17,188 nt of DNA from Aestuarierythrobacter sp037968495 (GTDB taxonomy: Bacteria; Pseudomonadota; Alphaproteobacteria; Sphingomonadales; Sphingomonadaceae). The notes under the pieces are model-generated. The model saw only the letters and a program-made list of their open reading frames with translations. It was not told where the DNA came from and searched no databases. Shown here in pieces: positions 7,735 to 15,182 of the stretch (position 1 is its first letter; every line of letters begins with the position of its first letter). Where the stretch lies: contig JBBKVP010000009.1 in assembly GCA_037968495.1 (NCBI GenBank), forward strand, positions 1 to 17,188, given 5' to 3'. The translations under genes were made by a program, and so were the position numbers.

Positions 7735-8153
7735 TATTCACCGCCCCCATATCCAAACTTAGCACGCACCGAATCGGGGATGCGCGTTGCAGTTCCCGTT
7801 GGCAGATCGACATGGACTTGCACCAATTCAATCTCTGCTCGCGGCCCATCTTCCTCCTCGTCATCCACCCCGTGGAGCGTGATCTGTGTGACCATACTGC
7901 TATTCCCGATATGCGTAACGTGCGCCCGGCCTTCGATCATATCGTCCAGCAGGAATGGCCGCCGGTAATTCACGACGGATTTTGCAATGTGGAATTCCAG
8001 CGATTCCTCTCCCACGAAATGCAGGCCGATCTCACGCCAGAATTCAGTGATGACCAAATCGGCATATTCAAGATAGCGCGAGTTGAAGACCACTGCCTGG
8101 GGATCAACCTCGGCATAACGAACGCGGAAGCGGTGGGAGAATGTCGTAGCCAT
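7734..8153 (-). CDS. Acyl-CoA thioesterase, 4HBT hot-dog family
   Basis: Predicted cytoplasmic thioesterase that hydrolyses acyl-CoA or a related thioester; the substrate is not evident. The 139-residue length fits one hot-dog domain. The N-terminal block RVRYAEVDPQAVVFNSRYLEYAD carries the catalytic Asp of the 4-hydroxybenzoyl-CoA thioesterase/YbgC type, and the remainder (RPFLLDDMIEGRAHVTHIGNSS) fits the central strands. An AGGGG lies six bases before the ATG. It is coupled to hom by a one-base overlap, an association without an obvious metabolic reason. Confidence 0.88.
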   Translation of the reverse strand: MATTFSHRFRVRYAEVDPQAVVFNSRYLEYADLVITEFWREIGLHFVGEESLEFHIAKSVVNYRRPFLLDDMIEGRAHVTHIGNSSMVTQITLHGVDDEEEDGPRAEIELVQVHVDLPTGTATRIPDSVRAKFGYGGGE

Positions 8154-8246
8154 GCCGCGCCCCTAGCGCGGCGGCACTATGGATGGGAACCAGTTTGTCT
8201 TGCAGTCCGGCTAGGCCAGATTTGTCGCTGCATTTCTAGTCGAGTG

Positions 8247-9104
8247 TTAGGCCTCGCTGCGTGTCCGGGCGCACTTGCCGAGCTGGCTGACCACGAAGTC
8301 ATAGTCCTGCACTGCCTGCGCGCGCGACGCGCTGTCGCGGGCAAGGTTGGCGCTGCCCGGCAGGCTGGCGGGCAGGAAGCAGGCGAGCCGATACCATTCC
8401 AGCGTGGAGCGCTGCGGCGGACGGGCGGCCTGATCGACAATCTCCGACCAAGAAACACCCCATTGCGGAACCATGCCGGGACGGCGAATCACCGTGATGG
8501 ACACTGGTCCCTCATTCTCGGTCGAAAGGAAAATCTGCGTTTCCGATTCGCCGGAAAGATTGCCGCGAATCGACAGGGCATCGCGGATACCGGTGATTGC
8601 CGGGCGCGAATCTGGGCCCATCATTTCGGAAAGAATCGGGCGCAGCTGCATTTCCGTTTGCTCGCTCCACATCAACTGTGCATCCGGCGCAACAAGTCGT
8701 AACTGGCTAGCGTTTCCCGGCACCGCCCGGGCGAAGAGAATCACTTCGCGCTTTTTCAGTTTCGGCGCGCGCCCTTTCGCATCGCGCGGCACATCAACCA
8801 GATAGCGCAGCGATTCGCCAAGCGGAGCGGAGCCGCTAATCAGGCCCAAGGTCTCCGCCTCAATATAAAGCCGCGCCCAGCCAGGCTGCAGCCCAGGGGC
8901 CCGCTCAAGCTCTACTTCAGCCTGCTTTTTTATCTTCGCACGGACGACCATTTCGGCAGGATCGGCGAGGTCTGCCAAATCGGCATAGGTGTTGCCCCTA
9001 GGGGTCTGCACAAGTTCCTGAGCAGAAACGTTAAAACTTCCTAAACCCATAGACAGAACCCCCGCTATTGCAGTGGCGATTTTAAGGTTAGATTGGCTTC
9101 GCAT
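8247..9104 (-). CDS. Exported protein of unknown function
   Basis: Not recognised. The 285-residue product begins with a signal peptide (MRSQSNLKIATAIAGVLSMG, cleavage probably after VSA before QELVQ), so it is periplasmic or outer-membrane associated. The mature protein has repeated TYADLADLADPAE near its start, a basic KLKKREVILFARAV segment, and two cysteines near the C-terminus (RLACFLP and LGKCART) that could pair. No catalytic motif is visible. The frame continues to an ATG at 9152, but the start at 9104 is preferred: AGGA lies nine bases upstream and a good promoter (9132-9159) would start transcription inside the longer frame. It is transcribed divergently from tonB. Confidence 0.75.
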   Translation of the reverse strand: MRSQSNLKIATAIAGVLSMGLGSFNVSAQELVQTPRGNTYADLADLADPAEMVVRAKIKKQAEVELERAPGLQPGWARLYIEAETLGLISGSAPLGESLRYLVDVPRDAKGRAPKLKKREVILFARAVPGNASQLRLVAPDAQLMWSEQTEMQLRPILSEMMGPDSRPAITGIRDALSIRGNLSGESETQIFLSTENEGPVSITVIRRPGMVPQWGVSWSEIVDQAARPPQRSTLEWYRLACFLPASLPGSANLARDSASRAQAVQDYDFVVSQLGKCARTRSEA

Positions 9105-9131
9105 TTGGGGCATCCTAACTGGCGAGAAGTA

Positions 9132-9159
9132 ATAATATTTGGGACTTGGCACGATTCAA
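9132..9159 (-). promoter_or_regulatory. Predicted promoter of the exported protein gene
   Basis: On the minus strand, TTGAAT (9159 down to 9154) and TATTAT (9137 down to 9132) are separated by 16 bases. Transcription would begin near 9125, giving a leader of about 20 bases that includes the AGGA site for the start at 9104. This placement helps reject the longer open frame beginning at 9152. Confidence 0.55.
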
Positions 9160-9327
9160 GATCCTTTGGGCCATATCCGGCGTGAATTAGGCGTTAACCT
9201 GAAAAGCGTTTGCGCGATCTTGGCTTGGGCGCTAGTGAAGTGACGAGTTTGGGGACAGGATAAAACGTTCATCCCCGGACGGCCCGTGCCGGGCCCGCTT
9301 TGATCCGCAGGGTTTTTGTCCCTACGG

Positions 9328-9356
9328 TTGACTAAGGGCTCGGTTGCGGAAATCAT
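9328..9356 (+). promoter_or_regulatory. Predicted promoter of the tonB operon
   Basis: TTGACT at 9328-9333 is followed after 17 bases by AATCAT at 9351-9356. The -35 element is strong and the -10 element is weaker. A transcript beginning near 9363 would have a leader of about 78 bases that includes the hairpins at 9369-9390 and 9402-9418. Confidence 0.4.
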
Positions 9357-9368
9357 GGGATTGCTTGT

Positions 9369-9390
9369 CCGGTTGGCATCAGCCTGCCGG
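9369..9390 (+). promoter_or_regulatory. Leader hairpin 1 before tonB
   Basis: CCGG pairs with CCGG and GGC with GCC around an ATCA loop, with a two-by-two internal loop. It lies in the predicted tonB leader and has no T-tract, so it is not a terminator by itself. Confidence 0.4.
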
Positions 9391-9401
9391 ATTCGCCATT
9401 A

Positions 9402-9418
9402 GCCCGGAATGTCCGGGC
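9402..9418 (+). promoter_or_regulatory. Leader hairpin 2 before tonB
   Basis: A perfect 7-base stem, GCCCGGA and TCCGGGC, encloses the three-base loop ATG. It ends 22 bases before the tonB start and just ahead of a GGAG at 9425-9428, so it could influence ribosome access or message stability. No T-tract follows. Confidence 0.5.
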
Positions 9419-9440
9419 AGACATGGAGTGATGGGACTGA

Positions 9441-10130
9441 ATGGCTTACACCGACCAGGAGATGAGCGGTAATCGCATCGTAGCGATTGTCATCGTGGTT
9501 CTGATCCATCTTGCACTTGGCTATGCACTAGTCACAGGCCTCGCTTATTCAGCGATTAAGAAGGCCGTCGACCGTGTAACAACTGTGGATGTGGATGAAC
9601 CTGAAGAGGAAATACCAGAGGAAGAGGAGCCGCCACCACCTGAAGAGGTGCCGGACACTGCTCCGCCGCCTCCGGTAGCGCCACCACCGCCGATTAATGT
9701 TTCAAGAACGCCGCCGGACATCCGGACCCAGACGACAATTCCGCCGCCAGCACCGCCTGCGCGCGTAATTCCGCCGCGTGCGCCGCCAGCACCGCCTCCG
9801 GCACCTCCTCCGGCACCACCTCCTCCGCGCTTCACGCCGAAGGATCCAACTCCGCGTAACAGTCAGGGATCATGGGTTACGACCAATGATTACCCCCGCC
9901 GTGCATTGCGCGAGGGAGCCGAAGGCGTAACACGGGTTAGCCTGTCGGTCAGCGCTGATGGCAGAGTTTCAAACTGCAGGGTTTCTGGATCAAGCGGGAA
10001 TTCCGAGCTTGACGCCGCAACTTGTCAAAACATCGAGCGTCGTGCCCGATTCCGTCCGGCAACCAATGGCGAAGGCAATGACGTGGCTGGTAATTTCACC
10101 ATGTCAGTTCGTTGGCAGATGCCTGACTAA
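9441..10130 (+). CDS. tonB: Energy transducer TonB
   Basis: Couples the inner-membrane proton gradient, through ExbB and ExbD, to TonB-dependent outer-membrane receptors. The 229-residue protein has a short cytoplasmic start, one membrane anchor (about residues 12-35, IVAIVIVVLIHLALGYALV), an acidic stretch (EPEEEIPEEEE), a long proline-rich spacer to about residue 132 (many APP and PPP units), and a C-terminal TonB domain (DYPRRALREGAEGVTRVSLSV, then GNSELDAATC and RARFRPA). Two cysteines in the C-terminal domain may form a disulphide. It is the first gene of a tonB-exbB-exbD-exbD operon; gene order and spacing point to one transcript. Confidence 0.95.
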   Translation: MAYTDQEMSGNRIVAIVIVVLIHLALGYALVTGLAYSAIKKAVDRVTTVDVDEPEEEIPEEEEPPPPEEVPDTAPPPPVAPPPPINVSRTPPDIRTQTTIPPPAPPARVIPPRAPPAPPPAPPPAPPPPRFTPKDPTPRNSQGSWVTTNDYPRRALREGAEGVTRVSLSVSADGRVSNCRVSGSSGNSELDAATCQNIERRARFRPATNGEGNDVAGNFTMSVRWQMPD

Positions 10131-10140
10131 ATCGAATTCC

Positions 10141-10166
10141 GGCTTCACCCGCCGTTGGGCGAAGCC
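10141..10166 (+). promoter_or_regulatory. Hairpin between tonB and exbB
   Basis: GGCTTCACCC and GGGCGAAGCC form a ten-position stem with one mismatch around the loop GCCGTT. It begins 10 bases after the tonB stop. A pyrimidine-rich stretch follows, but no uninterrupted T-tract, so partial termination or 3'-end protection are both possible. Confidence 0.55.
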
Positions 10167-10210
10167 ATTCCACACTATTTATCTTCCTTCTTTCTGAGAG
10201 GACCACTCAA

Positions 10211-10978
10211 ATGCTTATTAATATCCTAGCCGCAGTAGCCGGCGAAACAGCCGCCCCGAAGAACCAGTTCGGGTTTCTCGAAGCCATGGAACAAGGCGGT
10301 GTTATCGCTTGGTCCACATTTGGCGTTCTTGTCATCATGTCAGTTGGCTCATTTTACATACTGTTTACGAAATATTTCGAGCAGCAAAAAGTTATCAAGC
10401 AAGGCCGCGATATCCGCGCCAACTTCTGGCGCGCCAACAGCCTAAGGGAAGGGGCAGGCAAGCTCGACAAGAACAGTGCATGGCGCCAGATCGTTGACGA
10501 TGGCCTCGCTGCTGAAACGCAATACGGCAAGATGGACGATGATCTCGAAGCTCATGATTGGCTGCACGGTTCGCTCGCCCGTTCGGAATCTACTATCAAT
10601 GCCAAGCTTGCTGGCGGTCTGCCGTTTCTCGCATCGGTTGGTGCTACTGCGCCGTTCGTTGGACTCTTCGGTACGGTTGTCGGTATCTACCGCGCCCTCA
10701 TCAACATCGGCCTCGAAGGTTCAGCCTCGATCGATAAGGTTGCTGGCCCAGTTGGTGAGGCGCTGATCATGACCGCACTTGGTCTGCTCGTCGCCGTTCC
10801 TGCCGTGCTTGCTTATAACTGGCTGCAAGTTCGCAACAAAAAGATCGCTGGCGAGTTGACCGGTTTCTCGACCGACGTTCTGGCCAACATCACTTCGAAG
10901 GGCGCTGTTCGTCCGATCGTAGCTGTCAAGGCACCAGCCCGCCCAGCAGCAGCAGCGGCTCCTGCGAAAAAAGTCTGA
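10211..10978 (+). CDS. exbB: ExbB/TolQ/MotA-family proton channel protein
   Basis: Forms the pentameric inner-membrane channel that, with ExbD, uses the proton gradient to energise TonB. The 255-residue product has three membrane segments: about residues 34-54 (IAWSTFGVLVIMSVGSFYILF), about 140-165 (ASVGATAPFVGLFGTVVGIY), and about 185-205 (ALIMTALGLLVAVPAVLAYNW). The GLFGTVVGI motif is characteristic of the family. The tail is rich in Ala, Pro and Lys. An AGAGGA site precedes the ATG. Placement between tonB and exbD makes ExbB rather than TolQ the right assignment. Confidence 0.95.
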   Translation: MLINILAAVAGETAAPKNQFGFLEAMEQGGVIAWSTFGVLVIMSVGSFYILFTKYFEQQKVIKQGRDIRANFWRANSLREGAGKLDKNSAWRQIVDDGLAAETQYGKMDDDLEAHDWLHGSLARSESTINAKLAGGLPFLASVGATAPFVGLFGTVVGIYRALINIGLEGSASIDKVAGPVGEALIMTALGLLVAVPAVLAYNWLQVRNKKIAGELTGFSTDVLANITSKGAVRPIVAVKAPARPAAAAAPAKKV

Positions 10979-10998
10979 TTAGGGCATACGCATCGCAA

Positions 10999-11031
10999 TC
11001 CGGCGGGGCTTGCCATAGGCACCCCGCCGGA
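10999..11031 (+). promoter_or_regulatory. Strong hairpin between exbB and exbD1
   Basis: TCCGGCGGGG (10999-11008) pairs perfectly with CCCCGCCGGA (11022-11031). Inside, TGCC-ATA-GGCA extends the stem by four pairs after a two-base bulge, for 14 pairs in all. No T-tract follows (ACAGTAACG), so it is not an ordinary terminator. Such a structure can protect upstream mRNA from 3' decay or reduce read-through, which would raise ExbB relative to ExbD. Confidence 0.7.
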
Positions 11032-11062
11032 CAGTAACGAAGCAAACAAGTAAGGTAGTAAA

Positions 11063-11593
11063 ATGGCTGCAGCAGTCGCAGATGATACCGACACACCGAT
11101 GTCGTCCATCAACACGACGCCCCTAGTGGACGTTATGCTGGTGCTCCTGATCATCTTCCTCATCGCCGTTCCGGTCGCCATCCAGTCGATCGACAAGCTT
11201 AAGATTCCGATCATCGTATCGATCGAATCGAAGGATAAGGTGGAAAACCTGCTCATCACGGTCAGCTCGACCGACGCAGCAGGTCTCCAGCCGGGTGATA
11301 GTGGATATGAAGGTGCATCGCGCCAGGGTAATTGTCGGATCTATTACAACAACACGACGTTGGTGGATTCCACTACTCTGCGGGAAGAGGGCTTCAAGCG
11401 TCTCGACAGCATCGTTACGCGTGCTGGTGGCCCCGAAGTGATCATGGAAAATCCTGAACTGATCCCCGAAGTCCATATTCGTGGTGACGTGAACGCTCCG
11501 TGGTCATGTGTTGCTGGCGCGATCTACAATGTACAGGCTGCCGGTTATCCAACCGTAGGCTTCATTTCAAACCCGGTCGCACCCGGCATCTGA
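11063..11593 (+). CDS. exbD: ExbD/TolR-family biopolymer transport protein, first copy
   Basis: Inner-membrane partner of ExbB whose single membrane helix carries the proton-path Asp. The 176-residue protein begins with a short cytoplasmic segment and the block INTTPLVDVMLVLLIIFLIAV (about residues 15-35), in which the Asp of PLVDVML is the expected functional residue. The periplasmic part is longer than in the second copy, owing to an insertion around TDAAGLQPGDSGYEGAS and NCRIYYNNTTL. A region near the end (VHIRGDVNAPWSCVAGAIYNVQAAG) fits the usual ExbD fold. AAGG lies about nine bases upstream of the ATG. Confidence 0.94.
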   Translation: MAAAVADDTDTPMSSINTTPLVDVMLVLLIIFLIAVPVAIQSIDKLKIPIIVSIESKDKVENLLITVSSTDAAGLQPGDSGYEGASRQGNCRIYYNNTTLVDSTTLREEGFKRLDSIVTRAGGPEVIMENPELIPEVHIRGDVNAPWSCVAGAIYNVQAAGYPTVGFISNPVAPGI

Positions 11594-11611
11594 TCGCGAT
11601 TTTCGCAATCA
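11591..11611 (+). promoter_or_regulatory. Hairpin between exbD1 and exbD2
   Basis: TGAT-C-GCGA and TCGC-A-ATCA form an eight-pair stem with one mismatch around a TTT loop. The stem begins with the exbD1 stop codon itself. It is smaller than the hairpin after exbB. Confidence 0.45.
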
Positions 11612-11641
11612 GAGCCCGAACGAAATTAAGGAGTAAGCCAA

Positions 11642-12076
11642 ATGGCAATGTCAGGCGGTACCGACGACGGTGAACCGATGATGGAAATGAACACGACGCC
11701 GCTTATCGACGTCATGCTCGTTCTGCTTATCATGTTCATCATTACCATACCGGTCGCAACACATGCGATCAACATCGATCTGCCCGTTCCGAGCGATCAA
11801 CCAGCGCCAGATGTCGATCCGGTGAAGAACAAGTTGATCATCACTCCAGCTGACCAGCTCTTGTGGAATGGCGAAACAATCGACCAAGGCCAACTGGTTG
11901 CCTTGCTTCAGCAGTCGATGGGCATGGCGGTTGAACCCGAACTGCAATTTGAGCCTGAAGCGCTAGCCAGCTATGAACTATCAGCCAACGTCCTGAATAT
12001 CATCAAGGCGTCGGGCATTACAAAGTTCGGCTTCGTCGGCAACGAAAAATATCGCGAGTTCAGCACAGGCAGCTAA
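11642..12076 (+). CDS. exbD: ExbD/TolR-family biopolymer transport protein, second copy
   Basis: Second ExbD of the operon, 144 residues, close to the usual family length. It has the membrane helix with the functional Asp (MNTTPLIDVMLVLLIMFIITI, about residues 17-37), a proline-rich linker (LPVPSDQPAPDVDP) and a periplasmic domain ending KASGITKFGFVGNEKYREF. AAGGAG is nine bases before the ATG. Paired, diverged ExbD genes next to one ExbB are frequent in this bacterial group and may give mixed complexes. A strong terminator follows 23 bases after the stop. Confidence 0.94.
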   Translation: MAMSGGTDDGEPMMEMNTTPLIDVMLVLLIMFIITIPVATHAINIDLPVPSDQPAPDVDPVKNKLIITPADQLLWNGETIDQGQLVALLQQSMGMAVEPELQFEPEALASYELSANVLNIIKASGITKFGFVGNEKYREFSTGS

Positions 12077-12099
12077 GCCAGCCAACTGGCAATGAACTG

Positions 12100-12142
12100 A
12101 AAAGGGGGCGGCCTAGCATATAGCTTGGCCGCCCCCTTTTTT
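12100..12142 (+). terminator. Intrinsic terminator of the tonB-exbB-exbD-exbD operon
   Basis: AAAAGGGGGCGGCC (12100-12113) and GGCCGCCCCCTTTT (12127-12140) form a perfect 14-pair stem around a 13-base loop, with a small inner AGC/GCT pairing. The descending arm runs directly into a T-tract of six. It separates the intact operon from the broken third exbD. Confidence 0.92.
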
Positions 12143-12264
12143 GTCTTTCGAAACGGCACAGTCGCATAAATTTCTTGATTTCAGCAACTTAGGTGTATCA
12201 TGATCGCGGCTGACCCCGCGCGCAGCCGGCCATTCCCCCCTCAGTCGTGCAGGAGGACTGACCT

Positions 12265-12672
12265 ATGGCCGCTACCCTTACCCCCAGCGCTGAACACGAC
12301 GCCGCTGATCGATGTGATGCTGGTGCTGCTGATCATGTTCATCATCACAATTCCAGTCACAGCACATAATATGGTCGTCGATCTACCCGGCCCACCACCA
12401 AAGATCGACGTTCCCATGAATGACGACAAGAACCGCCTCAGCATAACTCCGCCGGATCAAATTCTCTGGACGACCACGAAGTGACGCAGAGCGCGCTCGC
12501 TGCGATCCTCGCCAATAGCCAGGCAATCAATCCCGAACCGGAGCTGCAATATGCTCCCGATGCTTTGGCAAGCTATGACATGTCGGCACAGGTGCTGAGA
12601 ACAGTGAAGGCATCCGGCGTCACCAAATTCGGCTTTGTCGATAATGAGAAATATAAGACCTTCGGGAAGTAG
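12265..12672 (+). pseudogene. Third exbD, broken by two compensating frameshifts
   Basis: A third ExbD copy, closest to the second one. An AGGAGG (12251-12256) sits correctly before the ATG at 12265, which opens MAATLTPS, but this frame hits a stop after about 35 codons. The family core NTTPLIDVMLVLLIMFIIT is read in another frame from about 12290, consistent with one extra C in the CCCCC run at 12281-12285. That frame stops at 12482-12484. The C-terminal part (VTQSALAAILANSQ to KASGVTKFGFVDNEKYKTF) continues in the original frame, consistent with a base lost near 12470 (TGGAC for TGGAAC). Length is otherwise complete and differences from exbD2 are largely synonymous or conservative, so it was functional until recently, or the sequence contains two errors. 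A weak promoter-like pair, TTGATT 12175-12180 and TATCAT 12196-12201, lies upstream. Confidence 0.8.
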
Positions 12673-12691
12673 TCTGGACGTGAGCCCGGTT

Positions 12692-15154
12692 TCAGCCGGT
12701 TATGTCGGGACGGTCTTCAGGGCGCATCGCGGCAGCCGCAAGGCTCTCTGCTTCAAGCAGTAATTCATCGTCGACTTGCCCTTGCGGCACACTTTCGCGG
12801 CCGATCATTACCATTACTGGAACTGCCAAAGGGCTGACCCGGTCGAGCTTGATATGGACCAGCTGTTCTGCCGACCGCTCGAGCAGATTGGCAAGCCTGC
12901 CCACATCCGTCAGCCGCTCCCGCGCATCAGCCCAAGCGGCCTCGATCAACACATGGTCGGGCTCATATTTCCGCAAGACATCATAGATTAAGTCGGTCGA
13001 AAAGGTGACCTGCTTGCCGCTCTTCCGCTTGCCCGGATGCTGCCGTTCCACTAGCCCGGAGATAACGGCAACCTCGCGGAATGCGCGGCGCAGGAGGTGC
13101 GATTCCTGCACCCAATCCGCAAATTCATCGGTAAGAATATCAGGCGAAAGCAGCGGAACGGGATCCTCGACCGGCTTCAGTCCCCACACGGCGAGAGAGT
13201 AATCATTCGCAACAAATCCGCCCGGTTGCAGGCCCCGGTCTTCCATCCGGCGCGTGATCAGCATCCCCAGCGACTGGTTCGCATTCCATCCCTCGAATGT
13301 ATAGTACACGCTGTAGTGCCGCTTGGAATGCGGGAAGCTTTCAACAAGCAACTGCCCCGGCCCAGGCATTTTGCTACGCCAATCCTGCACTTCCAGCCAC
13401 TCACGCACATCATCGGGGAACCGCGCCCAGCCGGCCCGGTCTACCAGCATATCACGCACCCGTTCCGCCAGATGAGTCGTCAACGGCATCCTTGCGCCGC
13501 CGTAAGATGGTATCGACGCCGCCTTTGCCGAGGCCCGGACGATCAAATCCATATCCTTGATGTGCTCCACCTCCAGGGCAGCACCCGAAAAGAAGAATGT
13601 GTCACCCGGCGAAAGCCCCGCAGCAAAGTTTTCCTCCACCCGCCCCAGCTTCCGCCCGTTCTTGAACCGCACTTCGAGCATTTCGGAATCGATAATGATG
13701 CCTGCATTGAGCCGGTGACGCGCCGCATGGTCGGGATGGGTCAGCCGCCAAGTGCCATCCTTCAGCCGCACGATCCGCTTGAACTTGTCGTAGGCCTTCA
13801 GCGCATATCCGCCGTTCGACACGAAGCCGAGCACGCGCTGCCAGGCCGCATCATCCAACCAAGCATAGGCAAGCGACGAACGCACTTCAGATAGCAGCCC
13901 CTGCTCATCAAAGGGCCCGGCACAGGCGCAGGCCATGACATGTTGCGCCAGCACATCGAGGCCACCGGGACGGAAATCCTCGCCGTCACGTTGCCCCTCG
14001 TCAACCGCATCCTTTGCCGCGGTCGCCTCGAGAAATTCGAATCGATTGCCGGGGACGATCAATGCGCGGCTAGGTTGATCGAGCCGGTGATTTGCGCGAC
14101 CGATCCGCTGGAGCAGCCGCGAGGAACCCTTGGGTGCGCCCATCTGCACCACCAGATCAATGTCACCCCAATCGACGCCCAGATCGAGGCTGGAAGTCGC
14201 CACCAGGCAGCGTAACTCGCCGCGCGCCATCGCGCCTTCCACCTTGCGCCGCGCCTCTTTCGACAGTGAGCCATGGTGGATACCGATTGGCAGCCTCTCC
14301 TCGTTTGTTTCCCACAGCAGCTGAAAGATATATTCCGCCAAGAAGCGCGTGTTCGTAAAGATTAGCACAGTCTTATTGTCGCGGATTTGCTGGTAAAGTT
14401 GCGGCACAGCCCATGCCGCCGCGTGTCCGCCCCATGGCACCCGCTCGCCATCGGGCAGCAATATCTCGACCTCTGGATCAGCCCCGGCTTCACCCTGGAT
14501 CAATGCCACCTGATCGAGATCGCCCCACGGCGCCAACCATTCGCGAAACCGCTCGGGTTCGGCGACTGTGGCCGACAAGGCAGCGCGATGCATATCGGGG
14601 GCGATCGCTTGGAGCCGCGACAATGCCAATGCCAGCAAATCGCCGCGCTTGCCCGTCGCAAAGGCATGCACCTCGTCCACCACGACCCGCTTCAGCCCTG
14701 CGAACATCTGAAAGCTTTCGGGATAAGACAGGAGCAGCGAAAGCGATTCAGGGGTCGTCAGCAAGATATGCGGCGGTTTGTTTCGCTGGCGGCGCTTTCG
14801 GTCGGACGGGGTGTCACCGCTGCGCATCTCAACATTGATCGGCAGCCCCATGCCCTCGATCGGCGCCATGAGATTGCGCTGCACATCATGCGCCAACGCC
14901 TTTAGCGGCGAGATATAGAGCGTGTGCAGACCGTCGGGCGGCTCACCGCCTGCTAGACGTGAAAGCGTAAATGCCGCCAATGTTGGAAGGAAGCCGGCCA
15001 GCGTCTTACCCGCCCCCGTGTCGGCCACCAGCATGGCATGCTTGCCTGCATCCGAGGCCGCAAGCATATCCGATTGATGCTGCCGAACACGCCAGCCCCG
15101 TCCAGCAAACCAGTCCGTAATTTCAGAGGGCAAATTCGGCATCTTGTCGGCCAT
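12692..15154 (-). CDS. Lhr-type (ligase-associated) DEXH-box DNA helicase
   Basis: Large ATP-dependent superfamily 2 helicase of the Lhr type that NCBI names ligase-associated DNA damage response DEXH box helicase; it is thought to act in DNA repair with a ligase, a nuclease and a phosphoesterase. From the ATG at 15154 it has 820 residues. Motifs in order: Walker A ADTGAGKTLAGF near residue 45, DEVH in VVVDEVHAFATGKRG, ALSATVAEPERF (motif III), LIFTNTRFLAEYI and the late RLLQRIGRANHR (motif VI), then the Lhr core and DUF4011-like tail. The frame opens at 15181, but 15154 has AGGA six bases upstream. None of the usual partner genes is adjacent. It follows the DUF1989 gene by 28 bases and converges with the third exbD, leaving 19 bases between their stops and no visible terminator. 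Confidence 0.93.
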   Translation of the reverse strand: MADKMPNLPSEITDWFAGRGWRVRQHQSDMLAASDAGKHAMLVADTGAGKTLAGFLPTLAAFTLSRLAGGEPPDGLHTLYISPLKALAHDVQRNLMAPIEGMGLPINVEMRSGDTPSDRKRRQRNKPPHILLTTPESLSLLLSYPESFQMFAGLKRVVVDEVHAFATGKRGDLLALALSRLQAIAPDMHRAALSATVAEPERFREWLAPWGDLDQVALIQGEAGADPEVEILLPDGERVPWGGHAAAWAVPQLYQQIRDNKTVLIFTNTRFLAEYIFQLLWETNEERLPIGIHHGSLSKEARRKVEGAMARGELRCLVATSSLDLGVDWGDIDLVVQMGAPKGSSRLLQRIGRANHRLDQPSRALIVPGNRFEFLEATAAKDAVDEGQRDGEDFRPGGLDVLAQHVMACACAGPFDEQGLLSEVRSSLAYAWLDDAAWQRVLGFVSNGGYALKAYDKFKRIVRLKDGTWRLTHPDHAARHRLNAGIIIDSEMLEVRFKNGRKLGRVEENFAAGLSPGDTFFFSGAALEVEHIKDMDLIVRASAKAASIPSYGGARMPLTTHLAERVRDMLVDRAGWARFPDDVREWLEVQDWRSKMPGPGQLLVESFPHSKRHYSVYYTFEGWNANQSLGMLITRRMEDRGLQPGGFVANDYSLAVWGLKPVEDPVPLLSPDILTDEFADWVQESHLLRRAFREVAVISGLVERQHPGKRKSGKQVTFSTDLIYDVLRKYEPDHVLIEAAWADARERLTDVGRLANLLERSAEQLVHIKLDRVSPLAVPVMVMIGRESVPQGQVDDELLLEAESLAAAAMRPEDRPDITG

Positions 15155-15182
15155 CGGCCTTCCTAACGCATAACAGCACAAA

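Larger units (their letters stand above)
9105..9440. other. Divergent regulatory region between the exported protein gene and tonB
   Basis: This 336-base gap holds no believable gene; a minus-strand open frame at 9156-9356 lacks a ribosome site and any family pattern. It contains a predicted promoter on each strand (annotated separately), a short hairpin GGCCCG-TGC-CGGGCC at 9281-9295, and two further hairpins directly before tonB. No clear Fur, Irr or RirA operator was found by eye. Confidence 0.6.

Noticed and set aside
8177..8702. Long plus-strand open frames opposite the thioesterase and exported protein genes
   Set aside because: They mirror high-GC codon bias of real minus-strand genes and show no recognisable protein features.
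9281..9295. GGCCCG-TGC-CGGGCC hairpin as a terminator
   Set aside because: No gene ends nearby on either strand and no T-tract follows directly; it is upstream of the predicted tonB promoter.
9156..9356. Minus-strand open frame of 66 codons upstream of the exported protein gene
   Set aside because: No ribosome site or family pattern, and it covers the predicted divergent promoters.
9600..9835. Repetitive Pro/Ala codons in tonB, with a Gly-rich open frame on the opposite strand
   Set aside because: This is the normal proline-rich spacer of TonB; the opposite-strand frame is a mirror of the biased codons.
12200..12264. ATG at 12200 as the start of the third exbD
   Set aside because: The 21 residues it would add (MIAADPARSRPF...) look like noise, and a perfect AGGAGG precedes the ATG at 12265, showing where translation originally began.
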